DNA from: Geosiphon pyriformis
Taxonomy: Eukaryota; Glomeromycota; Glomeromycetes; Archaeosporales; Geosiphonaceae
Direction of reading: 5' to 3'
Assembly: GCA_016748015.1 (NCBI GenBank)
Contig: JAAOMT010000128.1
Location: forward strand, 801,471-865,470
DNA: 64,000 nt
Below are positions 46,981-59,971 of the stretch, in pieces. Position 1 is the first letter of the stretch; each line of letters opens with the position of its first letter. A model generated the notes under the pieces. It ran no database searches. It was not told the DNA's origin and saw only the letters and a list, made by a program, of their open reading frames with translations. A program made the position numbers and the translations under genes.

Positions 46981-47385
46981 CCTCCAAACAGCCACAACAA
47001 TTAACATGGCAATAATAATTCAATTTGCTTATCTCCCAATAGTCTTAACAATTGATGTGACAATGATAATTTAGTCACTTACTTCCTAATGGCCTCAACA
47101 ATCAACACAACAATAATAATTAGATTCACTTACTTTTGGATGATCTCAATAATCAATGCAACAATAGTAATTCACTTATCTTTAGACAGTTATAACAATC
47201 CACATGAATATATTAATCAAATTTACTTACCTTTAAATGGTTATGACAATCAATATAACAATGATAATCAGATTCACTTACCTTTGGATAGCCTTGACAA
47301 TCAATGTAACAATGATAATTTACTTTATTTACCTTTGGATAGTTATGGCAATTATTACAGCAATGCTAAATAAATTTACTTAATG
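46981..47385. repeat. 51-bp minisatellite, about eight units
   Basis: Units open CTTACCTTTGGATAG-like and contain GACAATCAATGTAACAATGATAAT; period 51 bases, open in 17-residue steps on the plus strand in the last four units (LPLDSYDNQYNNDN-like) and on the minus strand (YHCYIDC-like). It lies between the Sel1 fragment and the right end of the mariner-like element. Confidence 0.75.
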
Positions 47386-47867
47386 ACTTGGACAATTATT
47401 CAATATTTGCCACCAAGGCAAAACAAAACATACTATTTTACACTAATTTGCTTGTTGTAACTTTTAAAATTATACTAATAAAATAATAAATTAATAAATA
47501 AAGCAAACAATGGTAGATTAATATAAGTCTTATTATTGCAATACTTAAATGCAAAATAGAATCGACATTTTAAAATAATATTTGGGGCATCTTTTATAAT
47601 CTGAGGTACCTTATATGTTCGATTAAATATGAGATAACATCTGATGTTCATATCTAATATCATATAATTATAGTGTGACTATAGAGAGTGGAAATTACTT
47701 ATATTCTGCTATCATATTTGTGAAGATAGGGACTATAAAAAGATATATATAGTAAAAGTAACTATAAAAAGATAATATTATATATAAATGGTTTTGGTTT
47801 TTAAAAAAATGTGATTATAAGAAGATAGTAACTATAACCAGAGAGACTATAGAGAGAATTCACTGTA

Positions 47868-48929
47868 ATTGTAATGTTTTCTATATATTTTGTATTAATA
47901 ACTTCTTCTTTAATATTAATTTTTTTGCTGGTAAAAACAATCAAGAAGCAATTTGAATTATTGCTTTTAATAGAATTTTGAGAACAATTTCGAGAACAAT
48001 TTTGAGATTAATTTTTGTAAGTAATTTTGAGTAAAGGACTAAAGTGTTTTTTCTTAGATATTGTAAATTATATTTTGCATCAATTTTTTAAACTTTTTCT
48101 GATTTGATTTTTTGCTTATTGTTATTAAAATACTTAAGTTTTAAAGCTGGTTGGTTTTTAAATAGATAAATTGGTATTGTTAATAGTTTTCCAAGTTTAT
48201 GTTCTCCAAATTTAATTTTATATTTATTATTTTTACTGAATAAAAAAATGCTTAGAACATAGTATTTTTAACATTATTGGTTATTGTATAGTATAATATA
48301 CTTTTTATACAGTTGGATTTTTATTTGCTTTAATTATTAAATTTAAGCTTCCTTGGCCAGATATATGTAACTGGTGATTTGATAATATATTTTTACTTTA
48401 TCTTTATAGTTATATCTAGTAATTTCAAAGATGTATTTGATATATTTTAATTTTTTTATTTGTTTAATATTTTTTTGGATGGCTCTATTGATTAAAGCTA
48501 TTGTTAAGTTATAAATTATTTTAATATTATGAGAATAATAATAAAATTTATTAAAAATATTATTGTATACTGCTTTAAAAGATGTTTTTTTTTTAATTTT
48601 TTTTGAAATTGGGAAAATATATTAACAAATTTGGTCACAAAGTTTTTCTTTTATATTAATATTAATTTAATTATATTCTTTGAATAATAATTTTTTACAA
48701 ATAAAACAAAATGTGTTGTTCTATTTTCTATTATGTTTTAGGCTATCAAATTATTTTTAGTAACAAACTTTACAGTAGTAGCAAATATAAGTTTTATATT
48801 CTTCTTTTAATAATATACAAGCTTTCATAAATAAAAGTTTTTTGTTATAATTTTTGCATTTGAGTAGAATATAAAATGGTTATTTTTTTGATTTGGTTTT
48901 AAATATAGAATATATCAACTGTTAACTAG
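47868..48929 (-). pseudogene. Element D: cysteine-rich module and first part of dUTPase
   Basis: Near 47870-47990 the minus strand reads IQIAS-x-LFLPAKK and NTKYIENITI, the motif 2 and motif 3 region of the dUTPase, continuing the part left of the mariner-like element. Around 48600-48900 Cys-pair remnants match the module of B (CYYCKVC and TFCFICKKLLF in the better frames). Confidence 0.65.
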
Positions 48930-49903
48930 TATTACCAGAGGTTTTTGGTCTCTTTTCTTAAATGTTATTAATGTTTATTTACTGTGAATTCACAACTAAA
49001 AGAAGTAATTGAACCTCAAATAACTGAATTTATCTTCAAATTATTTCTTATAATTTGAACTGCTGAGCTTATAAGTAGAATGGCCAATTCTATACCAGTT
49101 ATTTTGTGTAGTTATTTTGTAGTAAATGTCAACTCTTTTTCAGGAATTGCTTATCTGGAAGCTTATTAAAATGTGTAGTTACTTTACTATGAAAGTTAAC
49201 TTTTCTACAGAAATTTTGTCTGTATGCTACCCTAATAATTATAATAAGAAAAGTAAAAAAAAATATAAAAAAAATAAAAAAAATAAAATTGTGTTAAGAA
49301 AAACGTTTTCTATTCAGGCCTAAAGTCATTAACAGATTACTGAAATTGGTAGCTAATCAATTTCAAAATGTTAATTGTGTTGAGAGAATTTCAAGTGTAA
49401 TAATTTTAAAGAATTTGGTTTTCAAATATTTAATTTTTATTTAAGATATGTAAAAAATAATTTGTTCTAATTAAGATATCTAAAGTAAAATACTATGGTA
49501 AGATACTATGAAAAGATATATTTTCTTGAAAAAAAAAAGCTCTTCTTTTATACAACTTGTTGTAATATTAGTTTTTGAACTTGCATTTTTCTTTTTGCTC
49601 TAATTTCAGTAAACTAAAGATATATTTCGGCAAACTACAAGTTATTTCTACAAACTATTGATTATTTCGACCAATTTTCATCAATTTCAACGAATTTTGA
49701 CTATATTAAATAGGTCAGAATATTGTGTAATTTGATTATCTTAATTTCTATGGTACAAATTATATTATTAATTGAATGATAATATTTAATAATTTGATTA
49801 AATAATAAGTAATAATTAAAATAATAATAATATATGCTAATTAATAATAGGAATTATAAGGATAATTTTATGCTAATTAATAGCTAAAATTCTACTAGTA
49901 ACA
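48930..49903 (-). repeat. Solo LTR, family A, inserted in D
   Basis: Plus-strand ends are TATTACCAGAGG and CTAGTAACA. The flanks CTAG (48926-48929) and CTAG (49904-49907) are a 4-base target duplication. Element D continues on both sides. Confidence 0.92.
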
Positions 49904-52144
49904 CTAGTTTAATTATAGAAATAAATTGTTGATTAGTCTAAAAAGACCATAATAATATTGGTTTAAATGTAGATGTTTTAAATAACTGTTTAGTTTTTTA
50001 AGCCCAATTGAATTAAAAATTAAGTGTCATATAGGTTTTAATAGTTGGGGGGTTTTTTTTTTAATTTCAAAAGCTGAGGATTTTTTAAATCATTTATTAA
50101 AAGTACTATAAGTAACAAATATTTTTGTATATTGCTTTTGGTATAAAATTTTAAGCTTTTGGATTTTTTAATCTAAATTTATATTTGCTTTGAGAAGCAA
50201 ATCATTTTTAATAAAAGTTTAATATTAAGATATATTCATAACTAAAACTTTAATTGAAATAATAATTTCATTAATTGTAAAAAAAAATTGTCAATTTTTT
50301 CTACTGGAGTTTTTTTTATATTATCTGCTATAATAATTACAGTTTGAACAGTTTAGTTAATAGTTTATTAAAGCTGTTATATTAATTGATAGGTAATAAT
50401 ATTTTTAGTAAATTCACTATTTAAAATTAATTAAATTAGTTTTTTTTTGACTTTGGCTTTAGTATATATAGCAGTAATAGCTTTTTGTTTAGTTATTGTT
50501 ACATTGTTAAGCAAAAATAGTGATTTATTTGCTTCAAATTTGAATAAAATATTAAAAAAATTGGTATTTTTGGTAATTTTTCTGGTAAAATTGTGTTATT
50601 AAAAAAGGTTTGTCTTGGTACTATAGTTTTATTTTCAAAAAGTACAGTCTGTTGAAAATTTTTTTTTAAGTATAATTAAGTAATTGGGTTGAGTATAATA
50701 ATAATTGGAGTTTTGTTAAACTGAACTTTAGAATACTAATTAATTATTGGTATTAATTTTGTTATTGTTTATTAAAAACCAATTTTATAAAATAAATTGG
50801 TTTTATTAAACCAATTTTTTTGCTAGTACTTAATATTATTGAACTAATAGTAATTATTAATATTGTAGTATTAGTATAAATTGTTGGTATTATTATTGTA
50901 AAACAAGTAAATAATAATTGTTCTAATATTATCGTTTAAATAAACAATAAATTAATAGTAGAAATTAATAATAAAGTTGTTGTAATTGGAAATAATATTG
51001 ATTATTTCTTTGTTGCTAGTCTTTTTGTAATTTTCTGTAATTTTATTTCCAATATTTTAAAATTCTATAATAATAACAATTTTAGAATTAATTATTAGAT
51101 AATAATAAAAAATTATTTTGGTTTTAATATTATAACAGATTTACTAAGTTCTTGTTTAATGTTTTAAAACTGATTTTGGAGAGTAATTAAAGTATTATTG
51201 TTTGTGAATTGCTTAAAAAAAACATCTTTGAATGTTTGATAGTATTTTTAAATTTTCGAATCATTTATTAGTAGTTTTTTATAAAAAATAAAAAATTGTT
51301 TTTATTATTCTTGCTAAGATTTATTTATTTGTATTTTCTGTTTTTTCAACTTTATTTATTTATTTTTGTGAACTAGTTTTAGCATTTTTTCTAGTAAATT
51401 CAAAAATTTTTACAATATAAACAGTTGCTATTTTTTTACTTTTTTGTTTTTTGAGTTTTTGTTTTAATTTATTTTCTTTACTTTTTAAGTTTTTTGAATA
51501 ATTACTTTGATTTTTTACTAAATAATTAAGAAGATTAGTACTGATTAAAATTAGTTTTTATTGTTAAGTAAAACTTTTAAATAACTAAAAATTTTCTGGT
51601 TTTAAAAAATAAATAAATAAAAAATTTGGTGTTTATAGTTAAGCAAATAAAATTAGAAATGATATAATTAAAAGTGGTAATTTAATACTTGTTTTTAATT
51701 TAGATATTTGTAAATATTTGGCTGTAATTTAGAGAGTATTGTAGATGGTTTTGGAATTTTGTTTTTGTTTTTGTTTACTGTTTTTTGGTTTAAATTTTAA
51801 GTTAAAAGAAAATTTAAGTTGTACTGAATATTTTTTTTGCAATATTTGGTAATATTAAAGTCAAGCTCTTAGAAGTAAGTATTGAATGTTTGGCTGTTAA
51901 AATTTTCAGTACTTAAGCAAGAATAGTATAACAAGTTTTTATATAGCTCTTTTTTGACTTTAAATATATTGTAATTTTCAAAAAAATAATTGTTACTATA
52001 ATTTTTAATGTATTAATAAAGTGTTTTCTTAAAACCTTTCATTCTATCTAAAATGTTGAATTTCTATTTGCAATAGATGTAAATTAATTGATAATACTCT
52101 AGAATAGTTGTGTTTGTTATATTAATCTATAAGAAAACATCAAA
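49904..52144 (-). pseudogene. Element D: protease and probable gag region
   Basis: Around 50270-50500 the sequence aligns with the B protease on the same strand; the catalytic loop reads LILNSEF, from LILDSGS by G-to-A. Further right the gag region of about 1.6 kb is expected from position, with Lys-rich stretches near 51400-51500, but I cannot trace a full frame. Confidence 0.5.
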
Positions 52145-53107
52145 TATTATTGAAGGTTTTTGGTCTTTTTTTTTGAACTTTATTGATGTTGTTTTGCTGT
52201 TAATTTTTAATTATTGAAAGCTATTAAACCTCTAATTACTGAATTTATTTTCAAATTATCTTTTATAATTTGAACTGTTAGGCTTATAAATAGAATAACC
52301 AATTTAATACTAATTACTTGTATAATTACTTTGCAATAAAAGTCAACTATTTTTTAAAAAATATTTATCTAAAAGCTTATTAAAATATATAATTACTTTG
52401 CTGTAAAAGTCAATTTTTCTACAAAAATCTTATTTATAGACTATTTTAATATGTATTTTAAAAAATAAAAAAATAAAAGAAATATAAAAAAAAAAATTTG
52501 TTTAGAAAATTATTTTTTGTTTAGATTTAAAGTTACTAACAGATTACTGAAATTAATAGCTAGTTAATTTCAAAACATTAGTTGGAATTTGAAAAATTTC
52601 TAGCAAAATAATTATAAATTTGTTGTTTTCAATATAGTTTTTATTAAAATAATTTGTTTAAATATTAAGAAAAATATTTCTTATGAAAATAATTCTAACT
52701 AAGATATATTTTCTTAAAGAGAAAAGCTTTTTTTTATATAATTTGTTATAATACTAGTTTATAAATTTGCACTTTTTTTTTGCTATTATTTTACTAAACT
52801 AAAAATATATTTTGGGAAACTACAAGTTATTTCTACAAACTATTGAGTATTTTAATAAACTATTAATTATTTCGATAAATTTTTACAAATTTTAGTGAAT
52901 TCTTAAATGTTATATAATTTGGAATATTGTGTAATCTAATTATTATAATTTGTGTATTGTATAAATTAAATTATTAATTAAATAGTAATTCAGACAATTT
53001 AATAAGATAATAAGTAATAAATTAAAATAATAATATATACTAATTATTTATAAAAATTATAAAAATAATTTCATGTTAAATAATATCTCAAATTTTTACT
53101 AGTAACA
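52145..53107 (-). repeat. LTR, family A, strongly decayed
   Basis: Plus-strand ends are TATTATTGAAGG and CTAGTAACA. It matches the other inverted copies along its length (GGTTTTTGGTCT near the left end, TCTACAAACTATTGAGTATTT near the right). It could be the 5' LTR of element D. The flanks (CAAA and ATAT) do not match, so it is not a simple solo LTR or the duplication has decayed. Confidence 0.82.
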
Positions 53108-56100
53108 ATATGATTTGTTTTTTGTATAATTAATTTTAAGTAATAAATATAAATTTATATTTAATTAAAAGTTGAAATTTATTAAAAACTATTTCATTAT
53201 TTTTTTTAATCTATTATTTAGTTTTAATAAACTAGTTTAATATAGAAAAAATAGATTAATATTTAATAATACTAACAAATTATTAAAATAATTAATAATA
53301 AGTGCTTTTCTTAATTAAAGTTATATATAATTTTATATTTAAAAGATCTATTTATTAATTATTTTATAAATTTTTTTAAACTAAAAATAATGCAAACTTA
53401 TATAAAAAAATTTCAATAGAAATATTAAAATGCAAATTAAAACTACATAGTTTTATTCATATTAAATAATGAATAAAAATAAAAAAGATCAAAAATATTA
53501 TAGTTTTTATAATATAAAATATTTATTTTATGTTTAATATTCAATTAAATTATTAATAAATAAAACTCTGTAATAAGTATTTAACTTTTTTTTTATGTTT
53601 AACTAACTGTAAATAACACATAAATATAAAAAACTTATTAAGATATTAATAGTTATATTATATATTCTCTAATATAATAATCTATTAAATTGTTTAAAGA
53701 CAAAAGTTTTTGCAGTTTATATATATTCTATTGTTTCCAAAACAAACATTCAAAATCAATATAATAATTATAATGTTTTATAATCTGCAAAAAGCATGAT
53801 TAAATTAAATTATCAAAATTTTATTAAAAAAAATGTTATTATTTTGTAAACTACTATTAAAATCACATATATATATTCTAAGTATATTATTATTCTTATT
53901 CTCTTATTGTTTAATATTTATCTTTTTCATTATAAATTTTTTAGCAAATTTTTTAGTTATAAGATACATACTATCAAACATTAATTTTTTTAATAAAACT
54001 TTAAAACTTTATTTTAAAAACAACAGAAATTATATTTTTTGTATTTTTTTTAGAATACTTTTTTAATATATATATTACTATTTATAAATATGTGTTTATA
54101 TTTCTAGTATGTCTTAGGATTAATACAAAACAAGCATATAGATTGATAATTTAATTGACAAAATAAAGGCTAAATATTAGAAATAAACTGGTGAATAATA
54201 AATAATTAACTATTAAAGTATGTAAAGTTTTTTTATTATTACTAAATTCAAATTAAAATAATTATATGTATTATTTAAAATAATTAAAAAATACTAATTA
54301 AATAAACTATGAAATCATAAATTTAAAGAAAAAAACTGTCAAATTTTACTGGTTTTATAATATATTTTAATAAATATAATAAAGTTATTAACAATTTATA
54401 ATAAAATAAGATAATATAATTTTTTGAAAATTATATATAAAAATAAGCAACAATATTATTAGATTATTAAAAAAAACACTATTAAATATAAGAAAAATCA
54501 AAAAATATACATAAAATAATAGCAATAACAGTTGTTAATAGTAAAAATAAAAAAGTATATAATGATTTATAGTATATATAGTAATATTTATTAATTAAAA
54601 AAGCATTATTAAGTGTAAAAAAATCAAAAAATGATATTTAAAAATTATAATACTGACAATTTACCAGTTATATTTCTTATAATAATGGTTTTTATTTATT
54701 CTTTGGTCTTTTTTACATTATTATATATAAAAAAAAGATATGTTTTATGAATTTATACTTGTCTGAATAAATATTTTAATTAAAAATAATATTAAATTAA
54801 TATAAACTTTAATCTAAAAAGTTTGAATATTTTAAATAAACCAAATTAATTAATGAGTAATTAGATTTTATTTATTTAATTAAGTTTAATATTTTATTAA
54901 AGCTTATTTTTAATATATAAATTATTACTTAATATAATATACTTTATTAATTACTATCTTTCTTTTTTATTATTTAAACCAAATATTTTTATACTAGATT
55001 TAATGTTTTTTATTTACATCTTTTGTTTTTATTGTAATTTTTTTTCTATTTTAATTTATCTTATTTCTTTAATAGTAATTTTTTTCTTTTATAAAATAAA
55101 GTTGAAAAAAATAAGAAAAAACAGTTAAAAATAAAAAGTAATAAATAAGAATAAAATTAATTCAAAACATTTTAATTTTTTTTCAATTATTAATTAATAT
55201 TTAGTACATAATATTTGTTTTAATATAAAAGTAAATTTTGAATAAATATTTAATAAAATTATGTTTTTGTTTTTTTATAGATTATTTTTATATAAAGAAA
55301 AAATTATTAATTAATTAATTGATTCTATAAAAAAATGTTTTTTATAAAAAATTGTTTTTTTATAGTGAGTTTTTTTATAAAAATTTAATGATATAACTAT
55401 GTTTAATTTTACAAAATTACTTACAAATTAATTTAAAAAACATTTGTTAATACATAAATAATTTAATAATTTAATAATTGTTTATAATTTAGTTAAATTG
55501 GCTTTTTTTTATATAACTAAAAATATATATATATGTAATAATGATAAAAAATATTTAATAAAAAAACATTAAACAGTTAAAAATATTATCTTTATTATTT
55601 TAAATTTTTATTTTATTTTATCAAATTACATTTTTTTTATTTTTTTATTTTAAAAATTCAATATAATATTAAAAAAATATATGAAAGTCATAATTAAAAA
55701 TATAAAATACTTTGAAATTTTTTAGTTAATTAAGTATAATAAAAAATAATTAAAAATAATTTTAATAAATACAATAAATATAATTATATAAAAAATTAAT
55801 ATTATTTATTGAATTAAAACTTATAAAACTAATTTTTAAATTAATAAAATTATTAATATTAGTATTATAAACCAGAATTTATTAACAATAAATCTTTAAA
55901 TATTAAAAATAATTTTTTATAATAATATTTAAGATAAAAATAAATTATTTGTGATTAATTATTTAAAACATTTAAAATTATATATATTAAAATATTAATA
56001 TTTATAATTATAAAATAATTATTTTAAAAAAAATTTATACAAGTTTTTTATTAATAATATAATTTAATAATAAATTAATTTTATAATAATATTATTATAT

Positions 56101-57580
56101 ATTAAACTTAAATTATACATAAATTGTATATAATTAGTTATCTAAACTAAATAAAAATTTTTTATATTGTTATAAATTTTTTATTTAAAACAACAAAACA
56201 AATTTAAAAATTTTTTTGCAAAGTTTTATTATTTAAATTTTTATTATTTTTATTATTTTAATTATTTTTTGTTTTAGCATAAAAAAATAATTTTACAAAT
56301 AATATAGCCAATTGGTTAATAGTTTAAGCATATAATAAAAAAATAAATTAAGTAATTTAAAATAATAAATTTAACTATTAAAATTTATAAATAAAACCAA
56401 AAAAATAACTTTATAATTAAAATTTTAAAATTTATAATATTTATAACTTTGAGTTTTTTAAATATAATTTTTTAAAAGTATTAATTTTAATTAAAAACAT
56501 TTTAAACTTTAAAAATAATAACAATAATATATTTTTAATAAAAATCAAATCAAATAACTAAAAAATAAAACAAGTTTAATTATTAATTTAATTTTAATAA
56601 TAGTATTTAAAAATTTTTAAAATATAATTTTAAAACCAATAAAATTAAATAATAATTAAGAAATAGTTTTTATATAATTTAATTTAATTTAATTTAGAAA
56701 AAAACATTAAAGCAAATATAATACATTCAAAAAAAATTTAGTTATTAAATATAATATTAAAAAATATAGCAATATTAATATATATATATTGTTTTGTTTT
56801 TATAATAATTATTCAAATTTTATAATATTTAATACTATTCATTAATTAAATAAATAAAATACATGTTAAAACATAATTTGCTTTGTTTTTACAATAATTA
56901 AAACTAATCATATTAAAAAATACAACCAAAATATTAATTTGTATTTATTTTAATAAATATGTTATTGCCTTAATATTCAAATTAATAAAAATATTGTTGT
57001 ATATAATTAAATTAAAATTAATTGTTTTTATTAAAATAAGTAAAATAAAACTAATAAAAACACCAAAAATAAGCAAAACTTAGTTTAAAACCAATAATAA
57101 AAATTCAAAGCTTTTTAAAAACACAAAACCAATGTTTTAATAAATATTAAAGAAAAACTTTTTAAAAAAAGTTTGCTGTTGCTATAATTATTATTATTAA
57201 TTATTGTTTTTGGCTTTTTAAAAATTAACAATAATGGTAATAATTATTATAAAAAATTGCTAAAAAAACAAAACTTTTAATACAAATTTATTTTTAAAAT
57301 TATGGGCTTTTGTTAATAGTTAAGATAACATTAAATCTATTTTGGGTATGTTTTTTTTAAAAAAATTTACAAGAAAAAAACTTTTAATTAAAATATTTTT
57401 TAAAAATTAAAACTTGTTTTAAATTTAGTTTATTTAAAAAAATATTTTTATTATTTGTTTAGCTGTGTTTATTATTAATAAAATCTTTTTGTCGTTGTTT
57501 TGGTTGTAAACATAAGATTTACAAAATGAAAAGACAAAAAATGCTTTTTTTAATAATAATAAAAAATTAAATCAAATAAC

Positions 57581-57611
<31 letters not shown>

Positions 57612-57870
57612 TATATTATAATATTTCATTAATATAAAAGTTAAGCAAATTTAAAATAAATAATCAAATTAAATATCAGAAATAAATTTTATTATAATTA
57701 AAATTATTTATTAATTGAGTTACGATAAATATAAATCTTTGTTCAAAATTTAGATTATAAAATATTTATTAGATTTATAATTCAAAATGAATATAATAAA
57801 AATTGTTAATGTAATTTATATAAAAATTTTTTTTTGTTAAATATGCACAATTATTTATAAAGAAACAACC
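53108..57870. other. Extremely A+T-rich stretch without recognisable genes
   Basis: Almost pure A+T with short homopolymers, stops in all frames and no open reading frame above about 80 codons. I could align none of it with the LTR, LINE or gypsy families of this window. It may be still older transposon remnants or A+T-rich heterochromatin. Confidence 0.7.
57571..57609. repeat. (ATA)n microsatellite
   Basis: A run of about nine ATA/TAA triplets inside the A+T-rich block, shortly before the gene cluster. Confidence 0.85.
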
Positions 57871-58324
57871 AAGCTACAAAGACTTACAATTGGTGGTTAC
57901 TATTTGTCCAAAAATTCTGGTTTGTTTCTCGTTGAATAAAGTCGATGTGATAATTTGTCCAGATCACCATTTTTATATAAGACTATTTGTAATCATGCTT
58001 ACAGCTGTTGGCTATTTTTTCTCTTGTTATAATCTGGGCTTCCAGCAATACAATCTCTCCATTTGTTTAATAAAAGTGAAACATGAAGGATAAAGAATGT
58101 CGATTATCAGTGACAATTTAGTTTCTAACTACATATGATCAAAAACAATAGTGATTGTGGCTCTTTTACAGTAACTGCAGGGTTTTTGGATCGTGTTTAG
58201 TTTCGAGATTTTCATTCTACTTTACGTTTAGCCGCTTTGGCGATCATTTTCCGGTTTTTATAGTCGAGAAGTTTGAATATTTATTTTTGCTACTCCCTTT
58301 GACGGGTTTCCTCTGCAATCAACT
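57871..58324 (+). promoter_or_regulatory. Upstream region of the ANCHR-like gene
   Basis: Base composition changes here from nearly pure A+T to that of the gene cluster. The stretch holds no convincing coding frame with an ATG and should contain promoter and 5' UTR. TTTGTCCA/TTTGTCCAGAT occurs twice (about 57903 and 57954). No clear TATA box stands at a fixed distance from the ATG. Confidence 0.4.
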
Positions 58325-59661
58325 ATGACAATTCCCTCTAAAAAGGACGAATATGACTTCGAAACTCGCGTTAACAACTTGAAATCCTCAGAGACTCATT
58401 CTGTCCAAGTTACCTCGTGAGTATTCTAAGAGTATTTTCTCAGTTCACAGTTGTAACAATTGAAACTCTATTTAAAAACCCTCTTTTATATATTTTATAG
58501 GGAAAGTGAGCTTCTTTCTCGTTTCATCAAACTTTTCGGGAGAAAACCCTTAGCTTCCGATTCTTCTTCTCCTCCAATAACCAGCAATAACTTCACAAAA
58601 ACTAGGAAGCCACCAAAACCCGTTCAAACTGGAGGCAAGCAAAAGAAAATTACCTTAAAAGTTGAAAATAAAAAAGAAATAGGACCCAAACATGAGGTTA
58701 ATCACTTATTCTTTTCGTATATGTTTTTATTACCAACAACTGTTCAACTGTATTAACCGAGATTATTAATTAATTGATAACGCTTTAGGTAGACCTTTTA
58801 TTATTCGAGGAGCTGTCGGCTGAAGAAGACGACGGGTTTCAGTTCCCCACCGATAAAATTACTAACAAAACCACCGCCAAAGCAACTCCGTCAGTAACCG
58901 AAAAAAAGCTAGATACTGTCATTTCCGCGGTAATGGGTAAAGAAGCAAAAATCGGGTCTATCACTGGTTATGGTGGCGACGAAGACGACGCGAATTTTTT
59001 AGTACGTCAATTGCAAGACGAAGTAAAATTAGAGACGAAATACACAAAAACAACCAAAGAGATGGATAAAGAACTAATGGCACGTTATAAAGGGTTGAAA
59101 CAAGGCCCTGGTGGAGAAATACCAATTAAAATTGATAAATTGGTGTTAAGTAGACCAGCAAAAACAAAAAATGGTAAAGTCACTTTTCCTGACAAAAAAA
59201 ATGTTATTGAATCCCCGAAATTGGGACCCCCACCAAAACCAGTTGATTTCACGGAATTCGGATATTCTTTGGACGACGACAGCTATAATTGGTGTTGTAT
59301 GTTACTATTCTTTAAATTTTCAATGCCTGCTATTTTTTATAGAATTTGGATTGATATGTTACTTTTAAACCCATAAGGTATTTGCAACGCTGACGCGACA
59401 TATAAGTGTCAAGATTGTGACGGTGACCTATTTTGCGAAGGATGTTTCAAACATGGTAAGAAAAAACGTTGGTTTTGATGATATTACATATCCGAGAATT
59501 CTTGTACTGACTAACACTTGATATTTTTAGATCATTTAAGCAAATATGCCGCTAGTGATATGAAGAGACATAAATATGAAAGGTTTAAAGCCAATAACAC
59601 CTTAACTCGAAGCTCAAGTACCAAAAAGAATGGGGACAAGCAATACAAAGGATTGTATTGA
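58325..59661 (+). CDS. ANCHR/ZFYVE19-like zinc-finger protein, five exons
   Basis: Exons 58325-58416, 58501-58696, 58789-59296, 59378-59455 and 59531-59661, joined through GT-AG introns of 75-92 bases, give 334 residues. The C-terminus carries a B-box-like zinc site starting WCCICNADA: C265-x2-C268, C276-x2-C279, C285-x2-C288, H291/H293, with DGDLFCEGCF inside. This is the closest thing I know to the C-terminal finger of ANCHR (ZFYVE19), the abscission-checkpoint protein that acts with VPS4 and CHMP4C at the midbody. The FYVE-type N-terminus of animal ANCHR is not evident; residues 30-260 are low-complexity, Lys/Pro-rich, with an acidic DEDDANFLVRQLQDEV helix that may bind a partner. The neighbour is a VPS4-associated gene. 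Family call good, function inferred. Confidence 0.85.
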
Positions 59662-59971
59662 TTTTCTGAGCTTAAGGACTCTTTCCATTTATAAGGTAAA
59701 TATTTCCAAGATGTAGATAGGTTCCTTGAATAAGGATTTTATTAAGATTTTCAATTATGGTTAGATACCTCCCGAGGATTTCTCAATGCGTGAACTCATT
59801 GTATATATATATAGCCGACTCACTTTTATAAATTTATTAGATAGTAAGAATGTATATTTAAACAGAAATAATATTGTGCAAATTAAGAAATGTTCAAAAT
59901 ACCAGATTCTGACTCGCCCACGATGTGAGGCCTGTAACTGATATCAATTAAGAATTACCAGGATGAACAAG
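59662..59971. other. Convergent intergenic region
   Basis: It holds the 3' UTRs of two converging genes and no further frame. A TATATATATA run lies near 59800. No classical AATAAA at a decisive place on either strand. Confidence 0.5.

Larger units (their letters stand above)
46108..47865 (-). mobile_element. Tc1/mariner-like element carrying Sel1 repeats, inserted in dUTPase of D
   Basis: Inverted ends are TAATGAACTCTCT (left, decayed from CAGTGAACTCTCT) and, on the minus strand at the right, CAGTGAATTCTCT. A TA dinucleotide flanks both sides (46106-46107 and 47866-47867), the target duplication of Tc1/mariner elements. CTATAGTCAC-like subterminal repeats occur at both ends. Removing the element restores the dUTPase alignment with B at TTTTGTAG-CA-TA. 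No transposase is visible; the interior holds a Sel1 pseudogene and a minisatellite, so it is non-autonomous. Confidence 0.75.

Noticed and set aside
57890-58093. A 67-residue open frame before the ANCHR-like gene
   Set aside because: It has no ATG start (TTG only), shows hydrophobic, unpatterned sequence and lies where promoter and 5' UTR are expected.
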